NCBI GenBank assembly: GCA_039961675.1
Contig: JABRWC010000013.1
Span: forward strand, 1-32,292
DNA from: JABRWC01 sp039961675
GTDB lineage: Bacteria; Planctomycetota; Phycisphaerae; UBA1845; Fen-1342
Length of the DNA: 32,292 bases
Direction: 5' to 3'
The notes under the pieces were generated by a model. It saw nothing but the letters and a program-made list of their open reading frames with translations. It was not told the origin of the DNA and ran no database searches. The position numbers and the translations under genes are program-made. Shown here one piece after another: positions 23,498 to 31,044 of this stretch; the stretch's first letter is position 1, and each line of letters opens with the position of its first letter.

Positions 23498-24628
23498 CTA
23501 CTTCAGCCGCCCGCGCAAGCGTTCCGCCGCCAGCCGGTCGCAGTCCTCGACGCTCTTGGGCGCGACGCGCTGGAAATCCGCGTGCTGGTTGTTCTGAAAA
23601 TCGACCAGCACCCATTCGCCGGACTTGTCGCACACGACGACATGCACGGCGCCCGCCGGACCGCCTTTGGGGTTGATGTAGTACTCGGCCAGGACCGCGT
23701 AGTCTGTCGGGGCCGGCGCGGCCCGCAGGCGCTCGCGCAGCGCGCGAGCCAGGTCCCACAAGCGCTTCGGCTCGTTACTCGACGGCGCAAGCTGGATCGA
23801 GAGCGGCTCGCTCGCCGCGGCCGCCTGGCAGCCCAGCTCCTGCGCCACGAGCTTCGCCAGGCGCTGCGCGCTCTCGGCGCTGAATTCGCCGCCGATCAGC
23901 GTGGGGTACACACTGAAGCGCGCTGACTTGAGGTCGGCCTTCAGTGCCGCGGAACGCTGCTCCATCGCGGCACGCTCCGCCTTATCCGGCGTGCCGGACT
24001 TTTGCTCCCACAATTTGGCGAACTTTCCCGCGGGCTCGCCGCCGCGGCGATGTTTCCAATCCAGGAGTGAGAACAGCCGCTTCCCGACGAGCACCGAGCA
24101 GCCCATCGGGTCCGGGTCGCGCGCCGCGGTGCGCTTGAAGTCCGCGTCGGCCGGCGTCTGCCGATCCGAAAGCACCAGGTTTCCCGCGGCATCCGTGACG
24201 AGAAAGCGGACTTCCGTCGGTCCGCCGCGCGGCTCGCCGAGGTACTCCGCATACAGCGCGTAGCCGGTCGCCGGCGGGTTCGTTTTCAGATATTCCGCGA
24301 ACTGGGCGGGCGCCTGATCCCACGGCACGTCCATCGGCCGGGCGAACGCGGCGTCGGTCGCGTCCAGGTTGTCCATGCCCATGGACTCCAGGACGAGGCC
24401 GAGCACGTCGGCGACATTTCGGTCGGCGGCGCCGAGAACGTGTACTGGGTAGATCGTGAGCGCGGCGTTCGTGCCCGCGGCAGACAGGGCGTCCCGGCGA
24501 CTTGCCTGTGCTGGATCGACCTGGGGTCTGCCTTGCGCCTGGGCGGTGCTGGTGCGGCAGCCGGCGATGCCCAAGACTGCACCGAGCACGACGGCCGCCC
24601 CGATGACCACTCCTCGATTCCATTTCAT
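23498..24628 (-). CDS. Lipoprotein of unknown function with an internal duplication
   Basis: This 376-residue protein has a lipoprotein signal ending V-L-G-I-A-G-C (Cys24) and AAAGGAG eight bases before its ATG. The mature part has two related halves. Y-A-L-Y-A-E-Y-L-G-E-P-R-G-G-P in the first matches Y-A-V-L-A-E-Y-Y-I-N-P-K-G-G-P in the second; both are followed by a beta-rich stretch, D-A-D-F-K-R against H-A-D-F-Q-R, and a final helix (V-G-K-R-L-F-S-L-L against A-A-E-R-L-R-G-R-L). A linker with a Glu/Ala-rich helix joins them. I do not recognise the family. The gene lies downstream of the TetR gene on the same strand, after a gap that holds a second copy of the TetR operator-like site. Confidence 0.82.
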   Translation of the reverse strand: MKWNRGVVIGAAVVLGAVLGIAGCRTSTAQAQGRPQVDPAQASRRDALSAAGTNAALTIYPVHVLGAADRNVADVLGLVLESMGMDNLDATDAAFARPMDVPWDQAPAQFAEYLKTNPPATGYALYAEYLGEPRGGPTEVRFLVTDAAGNLVLSDRQTPADADFKRTAARDPDPMGCSVLVGKRLFSLLDWKHRRGGEPAGKFAKLWEQKSGTPDKAERAAMEQRSAALKADLKSARFSVYPTLIGGEFSAESAQRLAKLVAQELGCQAAAASEPLSIQLAPSSNEPKRLWDLARALRERLRAAPAPTDYAVLAEYYINPKGGPAGAVHVVVCDKSGEWVLVDFQNNQHADFQRVAPKSVEDCDRLAAERLRGRLK

Positions 24629-24954
24629 GGTTGGCTCCTTTGTTTCGTGGCTTCACGAGGATTCAGAGTTCCAAGCAGGTCGGCGGCCGGCCGGCGATCC
24701 GAGCCTGAAGCGCCAGCGAGAGCAGCGCGGCGCCGACCCGATCACCACGTGCCAGCGAGGGCCTTTCTCTACGGCGCGTCAATTTCCTCGCTTGCGCTTC
24801 GCGCACCGACAAGACCGCCGCATCTCGGACCGCGCGCGGCGGCCTCGTCGCAGCGGCCGTTTCGTAAGCATTCACATACAACATCGAACGCGGTTGAACC
24901 GCGGTCGAGCCACGCTGCCTGGCACGCCGTTGTCGCTGGCTTTTCGCGCCGTGC
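24629..24954. other. Intergenic region between the TetR gene and the lipoprotein gene
   Basis: This 326-base gap holds the second operator-like element at 24859-24880 and two short CCAGCGAG-type motifs near 24713 and 24752 that look like parts of interspersed repeats. A 73-codon minus-strand frame (24663-24884) starts inside the operator copy; I do not regard it as a gene. Confidence 0.55.
24859..24880 (-). promoter_or_regulatory. Second copy of the TetR operator-like element
   Basis: Identical to 25601-25622 at 20 of 22 bases (GTTTCGTAAG at one end, TCACATACA at the other). By position it would have a -10 like GATGTT and, 17 bases upstream, TCGACC: a weaker match than the first copy. It lies about 230 bases before the duplicated lipoprotein gene. 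Confidence 0.55.
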
Positions 24955-25557
24955 TCACGACGCCTCCCCTTCCAACAGCACCCGCCCGATCGTGCTCATC
25001 AGCCGGCGGCGCTCCGCGTCGCCCAGCAGCCCGAGTTCGCGGCCGATGTTCGCCGCCGTGCCGAGGCCGATCGCCGCCCACGCCGTCAACTCAGGCGGCG
25101 CCAAGGCGCGCCGTGATCGGCGCGACCGTGCCGCGATCTGCGCCCGCAGGAAGCGGTGGAAGCGACCGAAGATCCGCCGTGCGGCCTCGCGGATTTCGGC
25201 GTCGTCGGTCTCGCCGAGCGCGGTGAAAAGGATGCGGTAGTGGCCGAATTCGCCGTGATGCCGCGACTCAAATTCCAGTATTCGCCGCGCCGGGTCCCCG
25301 TCCCCGCCGCTCTCCAGCACGCTCAGCCACGTGGACTCGGAGAACTCGTACACGAACTCGATCGCCGCCAGAAACATGGCCTTCTTGTCCGGCCAGACGC
25401 GGTAGAGAATGTTCTCCTGCACGCCGCAGCGCCGCGCGAGCTCGGCCGTCGTGGCCCCGCGGTAGCCAAGCTCGGTGAACGCGCGGGCAATCACCGGGAT
25501 CAGTTCGCGGCGTTTCTGCTCTTGCTGGCTGGGCCGTCCCACGCGCGCACGCTCCAC
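24955..25557 (-). CDS. TetR-family transcriptional regulator
   Basis: This 200-residue protein has the TetR helix-turn-helix near its N-terminus: A-F-T-E-L-G-Y-R-G-A-T-T-A-E-L-A-R-R-C-G followed by V-Q-E-N-I-L-Y-R-V-W-P-D-K-K, about residues 26-60. The rest is an all-helical ligand and dimer domain. The GTG at 25557 is chosen: GGGAAGG precedes it by five bases and the usual pre-helix segment G-R-P-S-Q-Q-E-Q-K-R follows. An ATG at 25623 in the same frame overlaps the -10 box of the promoter and cannot be in the mRNA. The promoter and the operator on its start point suggest autorepression, and the copy downstream suggests control of the lipoprotein gene too. Confidence 0.9.
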   Translation of the reverse strand: MERARVGRPSQQEQKRRELIPVIARAFTELGYRGATTAELARRCGVQENILYRVWPDKKAMFLAAIEFVYEFSESTWLSVLESGGDGDPARRILEFESRHHGEFGHYRILFTALGETDDAEIREAARRIFGRFHRFLRAQIAARSRRSRRALAPPELTAWAAIGLGTAANIGRELGLLGDAERRRLMSTIGRVLLEGEAS

Positions 25558-25600
25558 AACGACCTTCCCGCGGCACGTCCGCGGCGCCACGGCTGGTCCT

Positions 25601-25622
25601 GTTTCGTAAGTACTCACATACA
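25601..25622 (-). promoter_or_regulatory. TetR operator-like element on the transcription start of its own gene
   Basis: On the minus strand the core is GTGAGTACTTAC, a 12-bp palindrome with one mismatched pair, placed directly after the -10 box, so a bound repressor would block RNA polymerase. A near copy lies at 24859-24880. Confidence 0.6.
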
Positions 25623-25650
25623 TTATGAATCGTGATACGCCCCCCGTCAA
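25622..25650 (-). promoter_or_regulatory. Sigma70-type promoter of the TetR gene
   Basis: On the minus strand TTGACG (25650-25645), a 17-base spacer and CATAAT (25627-25622): five of six consensus bases in both boxes at ideal spacing. Transcription would start near 25615, inside the operator-like element. Confidence 0.7.
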
Positions 25651-25703
25651 GTGAAAAGCTCGCAAAAAACTGCTCGGGAAGCGGACCCGAGCGCTCCGCG
25701 GTG

Positions 25704-27119
25704 CTATTCAGCCCCGCACAGCGTCACGTCTCGGAACCGGACCAGGCGGTAGGCGAAGTCCGCGCCCGGCCAGCTCCGAACGCCCAGCGCCGCCTCGATC
25801 GGGCGCGGCACGTCCGCCAGCTCGGCCACCACCGTTTCCTGTGAACCGAGTTGGACCGAGAGCGCCAGTGCCCGGCGCTGATAGCGGGCCACCAGCCGGT
25901 AGCGACTGCGCTCGACCGTCGTCGTCTTTGTCGCGTGCTCACCGGTGCGCTGCGCGGCGACCCTCCGGGGGTGCTCCCAGGCGCCGAACGAGATCCAGTC
26001 CCGCTCGCCCAGGACCAGGAAAAGCCCCGCCATCGAACCGGCCGGAACATAGCGCGCGTCAAGCTCCGCGGACAGGACGAACGCGTCACCGGCGATCGCA
26101 CGCGCAATTCGCGGCGGACTGCCGCCCGAGGTCCAGTGATCCCACAGGCCGCGCTCCGCCTCGAAGGCGACGGCATCACCCACACCGTAAACTTGCGCGC
26201 CCGGGTGCGCGATGATCCGCCATCCCGTGTGACGGAGCCGTTGCAGCGGCGCATCGTCGCGCTTGGGCGGAGCGTGAACCATGGCCTCGACGCCGGCCCG
26301 CGCGCGGCCGTACAAGAGCCGCACCGTAGCCACGTCGCCGGGCGAGAGGCCGTTGCGCTGGTAGTAGTTGACCGTCGGCAGCGGCTCGCCTGGCTCGGGG
26401 CTGACGAAGCTGAAGCTCCCGTTCCGGTCGCCGTCGGTCCAGGCGTACATCATCACGGACGCGAAGTCGAACGGCGTGCCGGCGGGGTCGCCGGTCTGGC
26501 CGGCCAGGTGCGGCATGCGCGATTCATCGGGGTCCACGCGCAGGTGCGCCGGCCGATCCGGCCGCTGGAACTCGTGCCAGAGTCCCAGCGCGTGCCCGAG
26601 CTCGTGGACCGTGACCCAGACCCACGGGTCCGCGCGCCATTCGGCCGCGTCCGGCGCGTCGCCCGTGAAACCGACGAAGACCTCGCTTTGCAGGAGCTTC
26701 CCGGCGGCGTCACGCCGCGGCGGCCAGCCGCTCCCGCCGCCGTGGTAGACCGGGCCGCCCCGGCCGTCATGGCTCAAATGCGCGCGGATGCGCGCCGATC
26801 GCGGATCGTCGACGATCCGGAAGCGCACGTCCGCCGCGCTTTCCCAGACCTCCATCGCGCGCCGCAGCGTCAGCGTCAGCCGCTCGCGCAGCTCGGCCGG
26901 GCACTTCAGCTCGATCGCGCACGTCAGGTCTCGCGCGACGTCCGGCGGCCAGACCGCCCACGATTCTCGGCCGGCGGCCGCGGCTTGCGCGGCGTGAAAT
27001 TCCGGGCTGGTCTGAGACCAAAGCGCGATGTTGGCTGCGGGGGCCGCAGTCGCGATCGCACCCACGACCAGGGCCGGCCAGCGAGCGAGTTCCGACCGGA
27101 TGAATTGCAATCGTCGCAT
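25704..27119 (-). CDS. Exported astacin-like zinc metalloprotease with a C-terminal beta domain
   Basis: This 471-residue protein has an N-terminal signal-like segment (about 10-30). H172-E-L-G-H-A-L-G-L-W-H182-E-F-Q-R-P-D-R is the long metzincin zinc motif in its astacin form (H-E-x-x-H-x-x-G-x-x-H-E-x-x-R-x-D-R), and S221-V-M-M-Y225 is the Met-turn with the astacin Tyr. It is thus probably an active secreted endopeptidase of clan MA, family M12A or a close relative. The C-terminal 190 residues contain a jelly-roll-like domain (A-G-L-F-L-V-L-G-E-R-D-W-I-S-F-G), reminiscent of DUF1349/concanavalin-like domains. It lies 33 bases after the GTPase gene on the same strand. Substrate unknown. Confidence 0.85.
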   Translation of the reverse strand: MRRLQFIRSELARWPALVVGAIATAAPAANIALWSQTSPEFHAAQAAAAGRESWAVWPPDVARDLTCAIELKCPAELRERLTLTLRRAMEVWESAADVRFRIVDDPRSARIRAHLSHDGRGGPVYHGGGSGWPPRRDAAGKLLQSEVFVGFTGDAPDAAEWRADPWVWVTVHELGHALGLWHEFQRPDRPAHLRVDPDESRMPHLAGQTGDPAGTPFDFASVMMYAWTDGDRNGSFSFVSPEPGEPLPTVNYYQRNGLSPGDVATVRLLYGRARAGVEAMVHAPPKRDDAPLQRLRHTGWRIIAHPGAQVYGVGDAVAFEAERGLWDHWTSGGSPPRIARAIAGDAFVLSAELDARYVPAGSMAGLFLVLGERDWISFGAWEHPRRVAAQRTGEHATKTTTVERSRYRLVARYQRRALALSVQLGSQETVVAELADVPRPIEAALGVRSWPGADFAYRLVRFRDVTLCGAE

Positions 27120-27152
27120 GAACGACCGCGGCCCCGGCTGCGATGGGGCAGG

Positions 27153-28148
27153 TCACGTGTGCAGTTCGACGATGTCCCTGTCGTGGAGCACGTGATCCAG
27201 GTGCACGTTCTGCCCGTCGGCGACGCCCGTGCCCCAGACGCGCGCCGCCCGAATCTGGTGCTCCAGTCCGCGATACACGTGCCGCGCGAGTTGATGAACG
27301 TCGCTGCCCTCGGGCAGGACGAACGGCTCATCGAGGTCCGGCTTGCGGCCGGGCGGCTTGGCGTACACGCGGATGACGTGGATCAGCCGGAACAGCAGCG
27401 CCGGGAGCCGCGCCATCATTTCCGGTTGGCGCGTCGAGAGCGGCTCAATCGGCACGCGGGCGTCGAGCAACTCGCGCAGCAACCGGAGGTTCTCGGCCGC
27501 GCCGCTGGCGTCGAGCTTGTTCGCCAGCACCATTCCTGGCACGCGCAGCGGGTCGTCCATGCCCTCCGGCCTCCGCCGCGCACCGTCCGTAAGCTGGATG
27601 CGGCGCTCCGCAAGATGGCGCAGGCACGTGTCCGCGTCTTCCAGCAACGACTCGCTCGAGAGATCCACGACCACGATCAGCGCGTCCGTCGCGTGCCACA
27701 GCCCCGGGAAACCCGCCGGCACGTGCCCCGCCGTGACGGCCGGAGTGTCGACGAGCTGAATCTGCACGTCCTCGAACGGGACCATCCCGGGAATCGGGAG
27801 CGCGGTCGAAAACGGGTAATCGGCGATCGTCACGTGCGCGTGGGTCAGCCCGCCGACGATCGACGACTTGCCGACGTTTGGGGCGCCGACCAGCACGACT
27901 TGCCCGGCGCCGGTTCTGGGAATACAGAACGGATCGGCCTTCGTCGCGCCTCTGCGCCCGGCGTGCTGCACGTCCCTGCGCGCCGCGGAAAGCTTCTTTT
28001 TCAGCTCGGCCTGGATTTTCTCGGAGGACTTGTGCTTGGGCAGCTCGCGCCACATTTCCTCGAGCGCGGCCACCTTCTCTTCCGGCGTGCGCGCCGCCCG
28101 GTAGCGCGCTTCCGCTTCGTGATACTGCGGTGTGAGGTTCGCAGCCAT
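27153..28148 (-). CDS. DRG-family (Obg-related) GTPase with a C-terminal TGS domain
   Basis: This 331-residue cytoplasmic GTPase has a helical N-terminus (Y-R-A-A-R-T-P-E-E-K-V-A-A-L-E-E-M-W, 16-33, then L-P-K-H-K-S-S-E-K), then G1 G-A-P-N-V-G-K-S-S (88-96), a Y-P-F-S-T segment (111-115) typical of DRG/Obg proteins, G3 D-T-P-A (134-137), G4 N-K-L-D (about 211) and a TGS domain (about 265-330). This is the archaeal/eukaryotic DRG layout, slightly shorter than the usual 365-370 residues. DRG proteins bind ribosomes; a translation-related role is inferred. GGAG lies about nine bases before the ATG. Confidence 0.9.
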   Translation of the reverse strand: MAANLTPQYHEAEARYRAARTPEEKVAALEEMWRELPKHKSSEKIQAELKKKLSAARRDVQHAGRRGATKADPFCIPRTGAGQVVLVGAPNVGKSSIVGGLTHAHVTIADYPFSTALPIPGMVPFEDVQIQLVDTPAVTAGHVPAGFPGLWHATDALIVVVDLSSESLLEDADTCLRHLAERRIQLTDGARRRPEGMDDPLRVPGMVLANKLDASGAAENLRLLRELLDARVPIEPLSTRQPEMMARLPALLFRLIHVIRVYAKPPGRKPDLDEPFVLPEGSDVHQLARHVYRGLEHQIRAARVWGTGVADGQNVHLDHVLHDRDIVELHT

Positions 28149-28208
28149 CCGCGCGGCTCCGCAACCAGTATAGCCGAGGCCGCTCGTCTATCGCCGAGCC
28201 GCACGCCC

Positions 28209-28225
28209 GGCCGAGCCGCGACCGT
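28209..28225. repeat. Short interspersed GC-rich motif, copy 1
   Basis: GGCCGAGCCGCGACCGT here matches 31570-31586 at 16 of 17 bases, and a partial copy is at 28247-28261. Both lie between genes. It is probably a genome-wide intergenic motif. Confidence 0.5.
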
Positions 28226-28267
28226 ACGCGAGGCGTCGGCGTCCCAGCCGAGCCGTGACCGATGGGC

Positions 28268-28313
28268 AAAGCGAGGACGCCTCGCCCGCGATGCCCGGGA
28301 AGCGCAGGCATCG
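28268..28313 (-). terminator. Two hairpins downstream of the DUF2231-cytochrome gene, possible terminator
   Basis: Reading leftward from the gene end, 28289-28295 pairs with 28307-28313 (CGATGCC/GGCATCG), then GCGAGG (28271-28276) pairs with CCTCGC (28280-28285) and is followed on the minus strand by TTTG. The T-run is short. Confidence 0.35.
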
Positions 28314-28378
28314 AATTGCGGTCGCTTGCCCGCAACCGGGGCGCGCCTGGAATTCGGTCGGTGCGCAGACCCGCCGCA

Positions 28379-29287
28379 TTACGGCTCGGCGCGAGCGGGC
28401 TGCGAAGCAGCAGCCGCCCCACGCGGCAGCGACGCCACCCACGCTTCGATCTGCTCGATCTCCTCCGACGTAAGCTGCGGCTTCTCCTCCGGCGGCATGT
28501 GGTCCACGTCGTCCAGCGGCAGCCGGATGCGCCGCACAAGCTCGCTTTCTTCCGGCCGCCCGGGAGCGATGACCGGTCCATCCTCGCCGCCGTGCAGCAG
28601 CGACGCGAGCGACAGAAGCGAGAGATCGCCCTTGCGCTTGTCCGTCCCGTGGCACGACACGCAGCGGCCAGCGAGGATCGGGGCGATTTTGATCTCAAAC
28701 ACGCGATCGGCGTCCGCGAAAGCCGGGTCGGAAAGGATGCGCTCGGCCTCGGTAGGCTCGGCGATCGGGCGCCCAATAGCATCAGCCTTCCGTGGCCGAC
28801 GGCTTTCGCTGGCGTCCGCCTCACGGCCGGCGGAACCCGGATCGGCCGCTCGTGCGTGCGAGCGCGCCAGCGGCGCGAACAGGAAGTTCTCACCGTGCGT
28901 CATCGACGCGCCCAGATGTCCCGTCGGCAACATGAGCAGCAGCGTCAGCGCCAGCAAGCCGAGGTAACCCGTCCGCGGCCGCGCGCCGCCATGCAGGAGC
29001 GCCACGAACACGCTGCAAATCGCCAGCGACACGCCCAGCGCCAAATGCCACGTCAGCCCAGGGCCGCCGTAGCCCGGCTCGTAGCTCAGCACCAGTCCGC
29101 TCGCGGCGGCCAGCAGCGCCGTGGCGGCGGCGGCCCAGGCGAGCGCGCCCGTGGCGGCGCGCGAAGCGGGCACCGTGCGCAGCAGGCGTTGGGCCGCCTC
29201 GACCAGCGCCAGCCCGACGAGCAGGCCGATCGGAAGGTGCAGCACCAGCGGGTGCAGGCGACCGAAGACCTCGAACCAAGGCGACAC
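28379..29287 (-). CDS. DUF2231 membrane domain fused to a planctomycete-type cytochrome c domain
   Basis: This 302-residue protein starts at a GTG with GAGGAG six bases upstream; the open frame before it is rejected. Residues about 8-140 carry four hydrophobic helices with R-L-H-P-L-V-L-H-L-P, the DUF2231 signature. After a charged linker, C209-V-S-C-H213-G binds heme c in a domain like the cytochrome c domains common in planctomycetes, with D-H-M-P-P-E-E-K-P-Q-L-T giving the axial Met loop. The heme domain would face the periplasm. DUF2231 may hold heme or pass electrons across the membrane; this is not established. The partner proteins are not in the window. Confidence 0.87.
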   Translation of the reverse strand: MSPWFEVFGRLHPLVLHLPIGLLVGLALVEAAQRLLRTVPASRAATGALAWAAAATALLAAASGLVLSYEPGYGGPGLTWHLALGVSLAICSVFVALLHGGARPRTGYLGLLALTLLLMLPTGHLGASMTHGENFLFAPLARSHARAADPGSAGREADASESRRPRKADAIGRPIAEPTEAERILSDPAFADADRVFEIKIAPILAGRCVSCHGTDKRKGDLSLLSLASLLHGGEDGPVIAPGRPEESELVRRIRLPLDDVDHMPPEEKPQLTSEEIEQIEAWVASLPRGAAAASQPARAEP

Positions 29288-29632
29288 GCAGACTCCTCGT
29301 GCATGCCATCGGCAACGAACAGTAACACGAGCGGAGCCAATGCGGAACAAAAGCAAGCCTCGTTGGCGGCTGCAATCGAGTCATGCCCGCCGGCGGCGCG
29401 AGGATGCAACTTCCAAAGTCGCCCGCAGTTGCGTCAGAATGCCCCCTGCCAACGCCGCGACCCGCCGCCGAATTCGAACGTGCGTGTGGAAATCCCCCGA
29501 TTATGAGTCCTACGATTCAACGAGCGCCAGTCGTCCGCAAACGCGCCGACAAGTTGGGGAGGCGCTTCCCGCTGGCCGTTCATCCAGGCGGCGCTTCGGA
29601 TTCAACTCGATCTCTGCGAAGCGGAGAGAGAC
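29288..29632. other. Divergent intergenic region before the PEP-CTERM gene
   Basis: 345 bases between divergent starts. The plus-strand ribosome binding site GGAGAGAG (29623-29630) and the minus-strand GAGGAG next to 29287 are clear. I could not fix a promoter for either gene with confidence and see no repeats. Confidence 0.5.
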
Positions 29633-30289
29633 ATGCGTATGATCGTCACCGTACCGATCGCCGCCGCGCTGGCCGCGACGGCGCTGGCGGGCTTCGACGC
29701 GCAGCTCGCGGCGGTCGACAACACCAGCGTGCCCGCGGGCGATGCCGCCGATCCGAGCTTCCGCGGCGGGACCACGCACTTCACGTACGACCTGTTGGTC
29801 ACGACGTTCAACAACGACGACTGGACCGAGGGCGACGCGATCATCCGCACGTTCAACAACGCCACGATCTACGAACATCCGGACGCCGAGGGGATGCTCG
29901 GGCCGACGCCGGGCGCGACCGGCTCGCTGCTGTTCAACAGCTACTACACCTCGCCCGGCGACCCGAACGGCATTCCGAACTTCCTGGCCGGCCCGACGGT
30001 GAACACGGAGCAGACGTTCTCGAGCGCGATCTGGGATGACGACGTGGACCTGGCCGACGGCACGTACAACGTGCTGCGTCTTTCGATCGTCGTCCCGGAG
30101 GGAATCATCCCGGTGATCAACGGCCCCGGCGCGATCCTCGCCGACGTGGACGTGGACCTGTACTTCCAGAGCACCGGCGGCGCGTTCAACCATTACGACT
30201 TCACCGTTAACGTCCCGGAGCCGGGCGCGGCCGCGGGAATCGCGGCAATCGCCCTGCTTGCGCTGCGCCGCCGGACGCGTTTCGTGTAA
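29633..30289 (+). CDS. PEP-CTERM exosortase-substrate protein
   Basis: This 218-residue secreted protein has a signal peptide (M-R-M-I-V...A-L-A-G-F, about 1-20) and a textbook C-terminal sorting signal: V-P-E-P-G (194-198), a hydrophobic helix, then R-R-R-T-R (212-216). The middle is beta-rich and acidic (T-F-N-N-D-D-W, D-D-D-V-D-L), typical of small extracellular matrix-type proteins, with no known enzyme motif. The exosortase at 8279-9280 is the likely processing enzyme, which would cut near Pro-Glu-Pro. GGAGAGAG precedes the ATG. It is the only PEP-CTERM protein in the window. Confidence 0.9.
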   Translation: MRMIVTVPIAAALAATALAGFDAQLAAVDNTSVPAGDAADPSFRGGTTHFTYDLLVTTFNNDDWTEGDAIIRTFNNATIYEHPDAEGMLGPTPGATGSLLFNSYYTSPGDPNGIPNFLAGPTVNTEQTFSSAIWDDDVDLADGTYNVLRLSIVVPEGIIPVINGPGAILADVDVDLYFQSTGGAFNHYDFTVNVPEPGAAAGIAAIALLALRRRTRFV

Positions 30290-30328
30290 TCGCCGCCGCG
30301 CCGGACTGCCGCGCGGCTGCTCCGCCGT

Positions 30329-30964
30329 TCACGCGATCCCGGGAATCCAGCGCCAGCGGACGCGGGAGAGGTACGCGGCGTATTGCCGGTCCGGGGCGAG
30401 GAACCGCTCCTCCACGATGCCGTTGATCGCGAACAGCGTGCAACCGATCGTAAGCAGCGCTACGTTCAGCGGCGAGTATGCGGCCAGCGCGAACGCCAGG
30501 TAAGCGACAAAAGCGCCGGTGTAGATCGGGTGTCGAACGAGGCGGTACGCGCCACGCGTGATGATCGCGCGCTGCGCGGGCACCAGCCCGATGCTGCGGC
30601 CGAGGCTGAATCTCGCGTACACTTGCCACGCCAGTGAGAGCATCGAGATGGCGTCCGTCACCCATGCCGGCGCCAACGGCACGCCGCGTTGTCCGAATCC
30701 GGCCACGCACAGCCCCCAGTACGGCGCCAACACCGCCAGCGCCCAGTACGCCGGAATCGTCGTCACGCGCACCGGCGGTCTTCGCAGCACCAACGTGCCG
30801 ATCAGCAGCAGGTTGTGAATCGCGGCGGCGGCGCGCGGCAAATCGAGCGCGCCCGCCCGCAGATCGCCGTAGATGGCCCACGCACACGGAACCGCGGTCG
30901 CAATCGCAGCAGATTTGTCCGCCCATTGCGTCCGGAAGATGCGCACCCATTCGTCGCGAAACAT
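30329..30964 (-). CDS. Isoprenylcysteine carboxyl methyltransferase-like membrane protein
   Basis: This 211-residue protein has about five hydrophobic helices. The C-terminal half carries G-A-Y-R-L-V-R-H-P-I-Y-T-G (the R-H-P-x-Y signature that binds S-adenosylmethionine) and E-E-R-F-L...Y-A-A-Y-L-S-R-V-R-W-R-W-I-P-G, as in the ICMT/phospholipid methyltransferase superfamily. It probably methylates a membrane lipid or an unsaturated isoprenoid-type substrate; bacterial members are poorly known. AGAGGAG lies seven bases upstream of the ATG. It ends 39 bases from the convergent PEP-CTERM gene. Confidence 0.85.
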   Translation of the reverse strand: MFRDEWVRIFRTQWADKSAAIATAVPCAWAIYGDLRAGALDLPRAAAAIHNLLLIGTLVLRRPPVRVTTIPAYWALAVLAPYWGLCVAGFGQRGVPLAPAWVTDAISMLSLAWQVYARFSLGRSIGLVPAQRAIITRGAYRLVRHPIYTGAFVAYLAFALAAYSPLNVALLTIGCTLFAINGIVEERFLAPDRQYAAYLSRVRWRWIPGIA

Positions 30965-30985
30965 GCCGGGCTCCTCTCAGCTAAC

Positions 30986-31018
30986 CGGGCCGAGTCGGTG
31001 TGCGGCCGACCCGGCCCG
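30986..31018 (-). terminator. GC-rich hairpin after the small lipoprotein gene
   Basis: Arms 30986-30998 and 31006-31018 pair at 12 of 13 positions around a 7-base loop. It sits just after the lipoprotein stop on the minus strand and 20 bases before the methyltransferase start. No T-run follows, so it may be a terminator or an mRNA-stabilising stem. Confidence 0.45.
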
Positions 31019-31044
31019 ATCGTGCACGTAACCTGCGGACGCGC

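Noticed and set aside
24663..24884. A 73-codon minus-strand frame beginning in the second operator copy
   Set aside because: Its likeness to the N-terminal extension of the TetR frame comes from the shared DNA element: differences fall on first and second codon positions, and no ribosome binding site precedes it.
25851..28967. A 1038-codon plus-strand frame across the protease and GTPase genes
   Set aside because: Antisense to two clear genes with catalytic motifs; its own translation is low-complexity Arg/Pro-rich.
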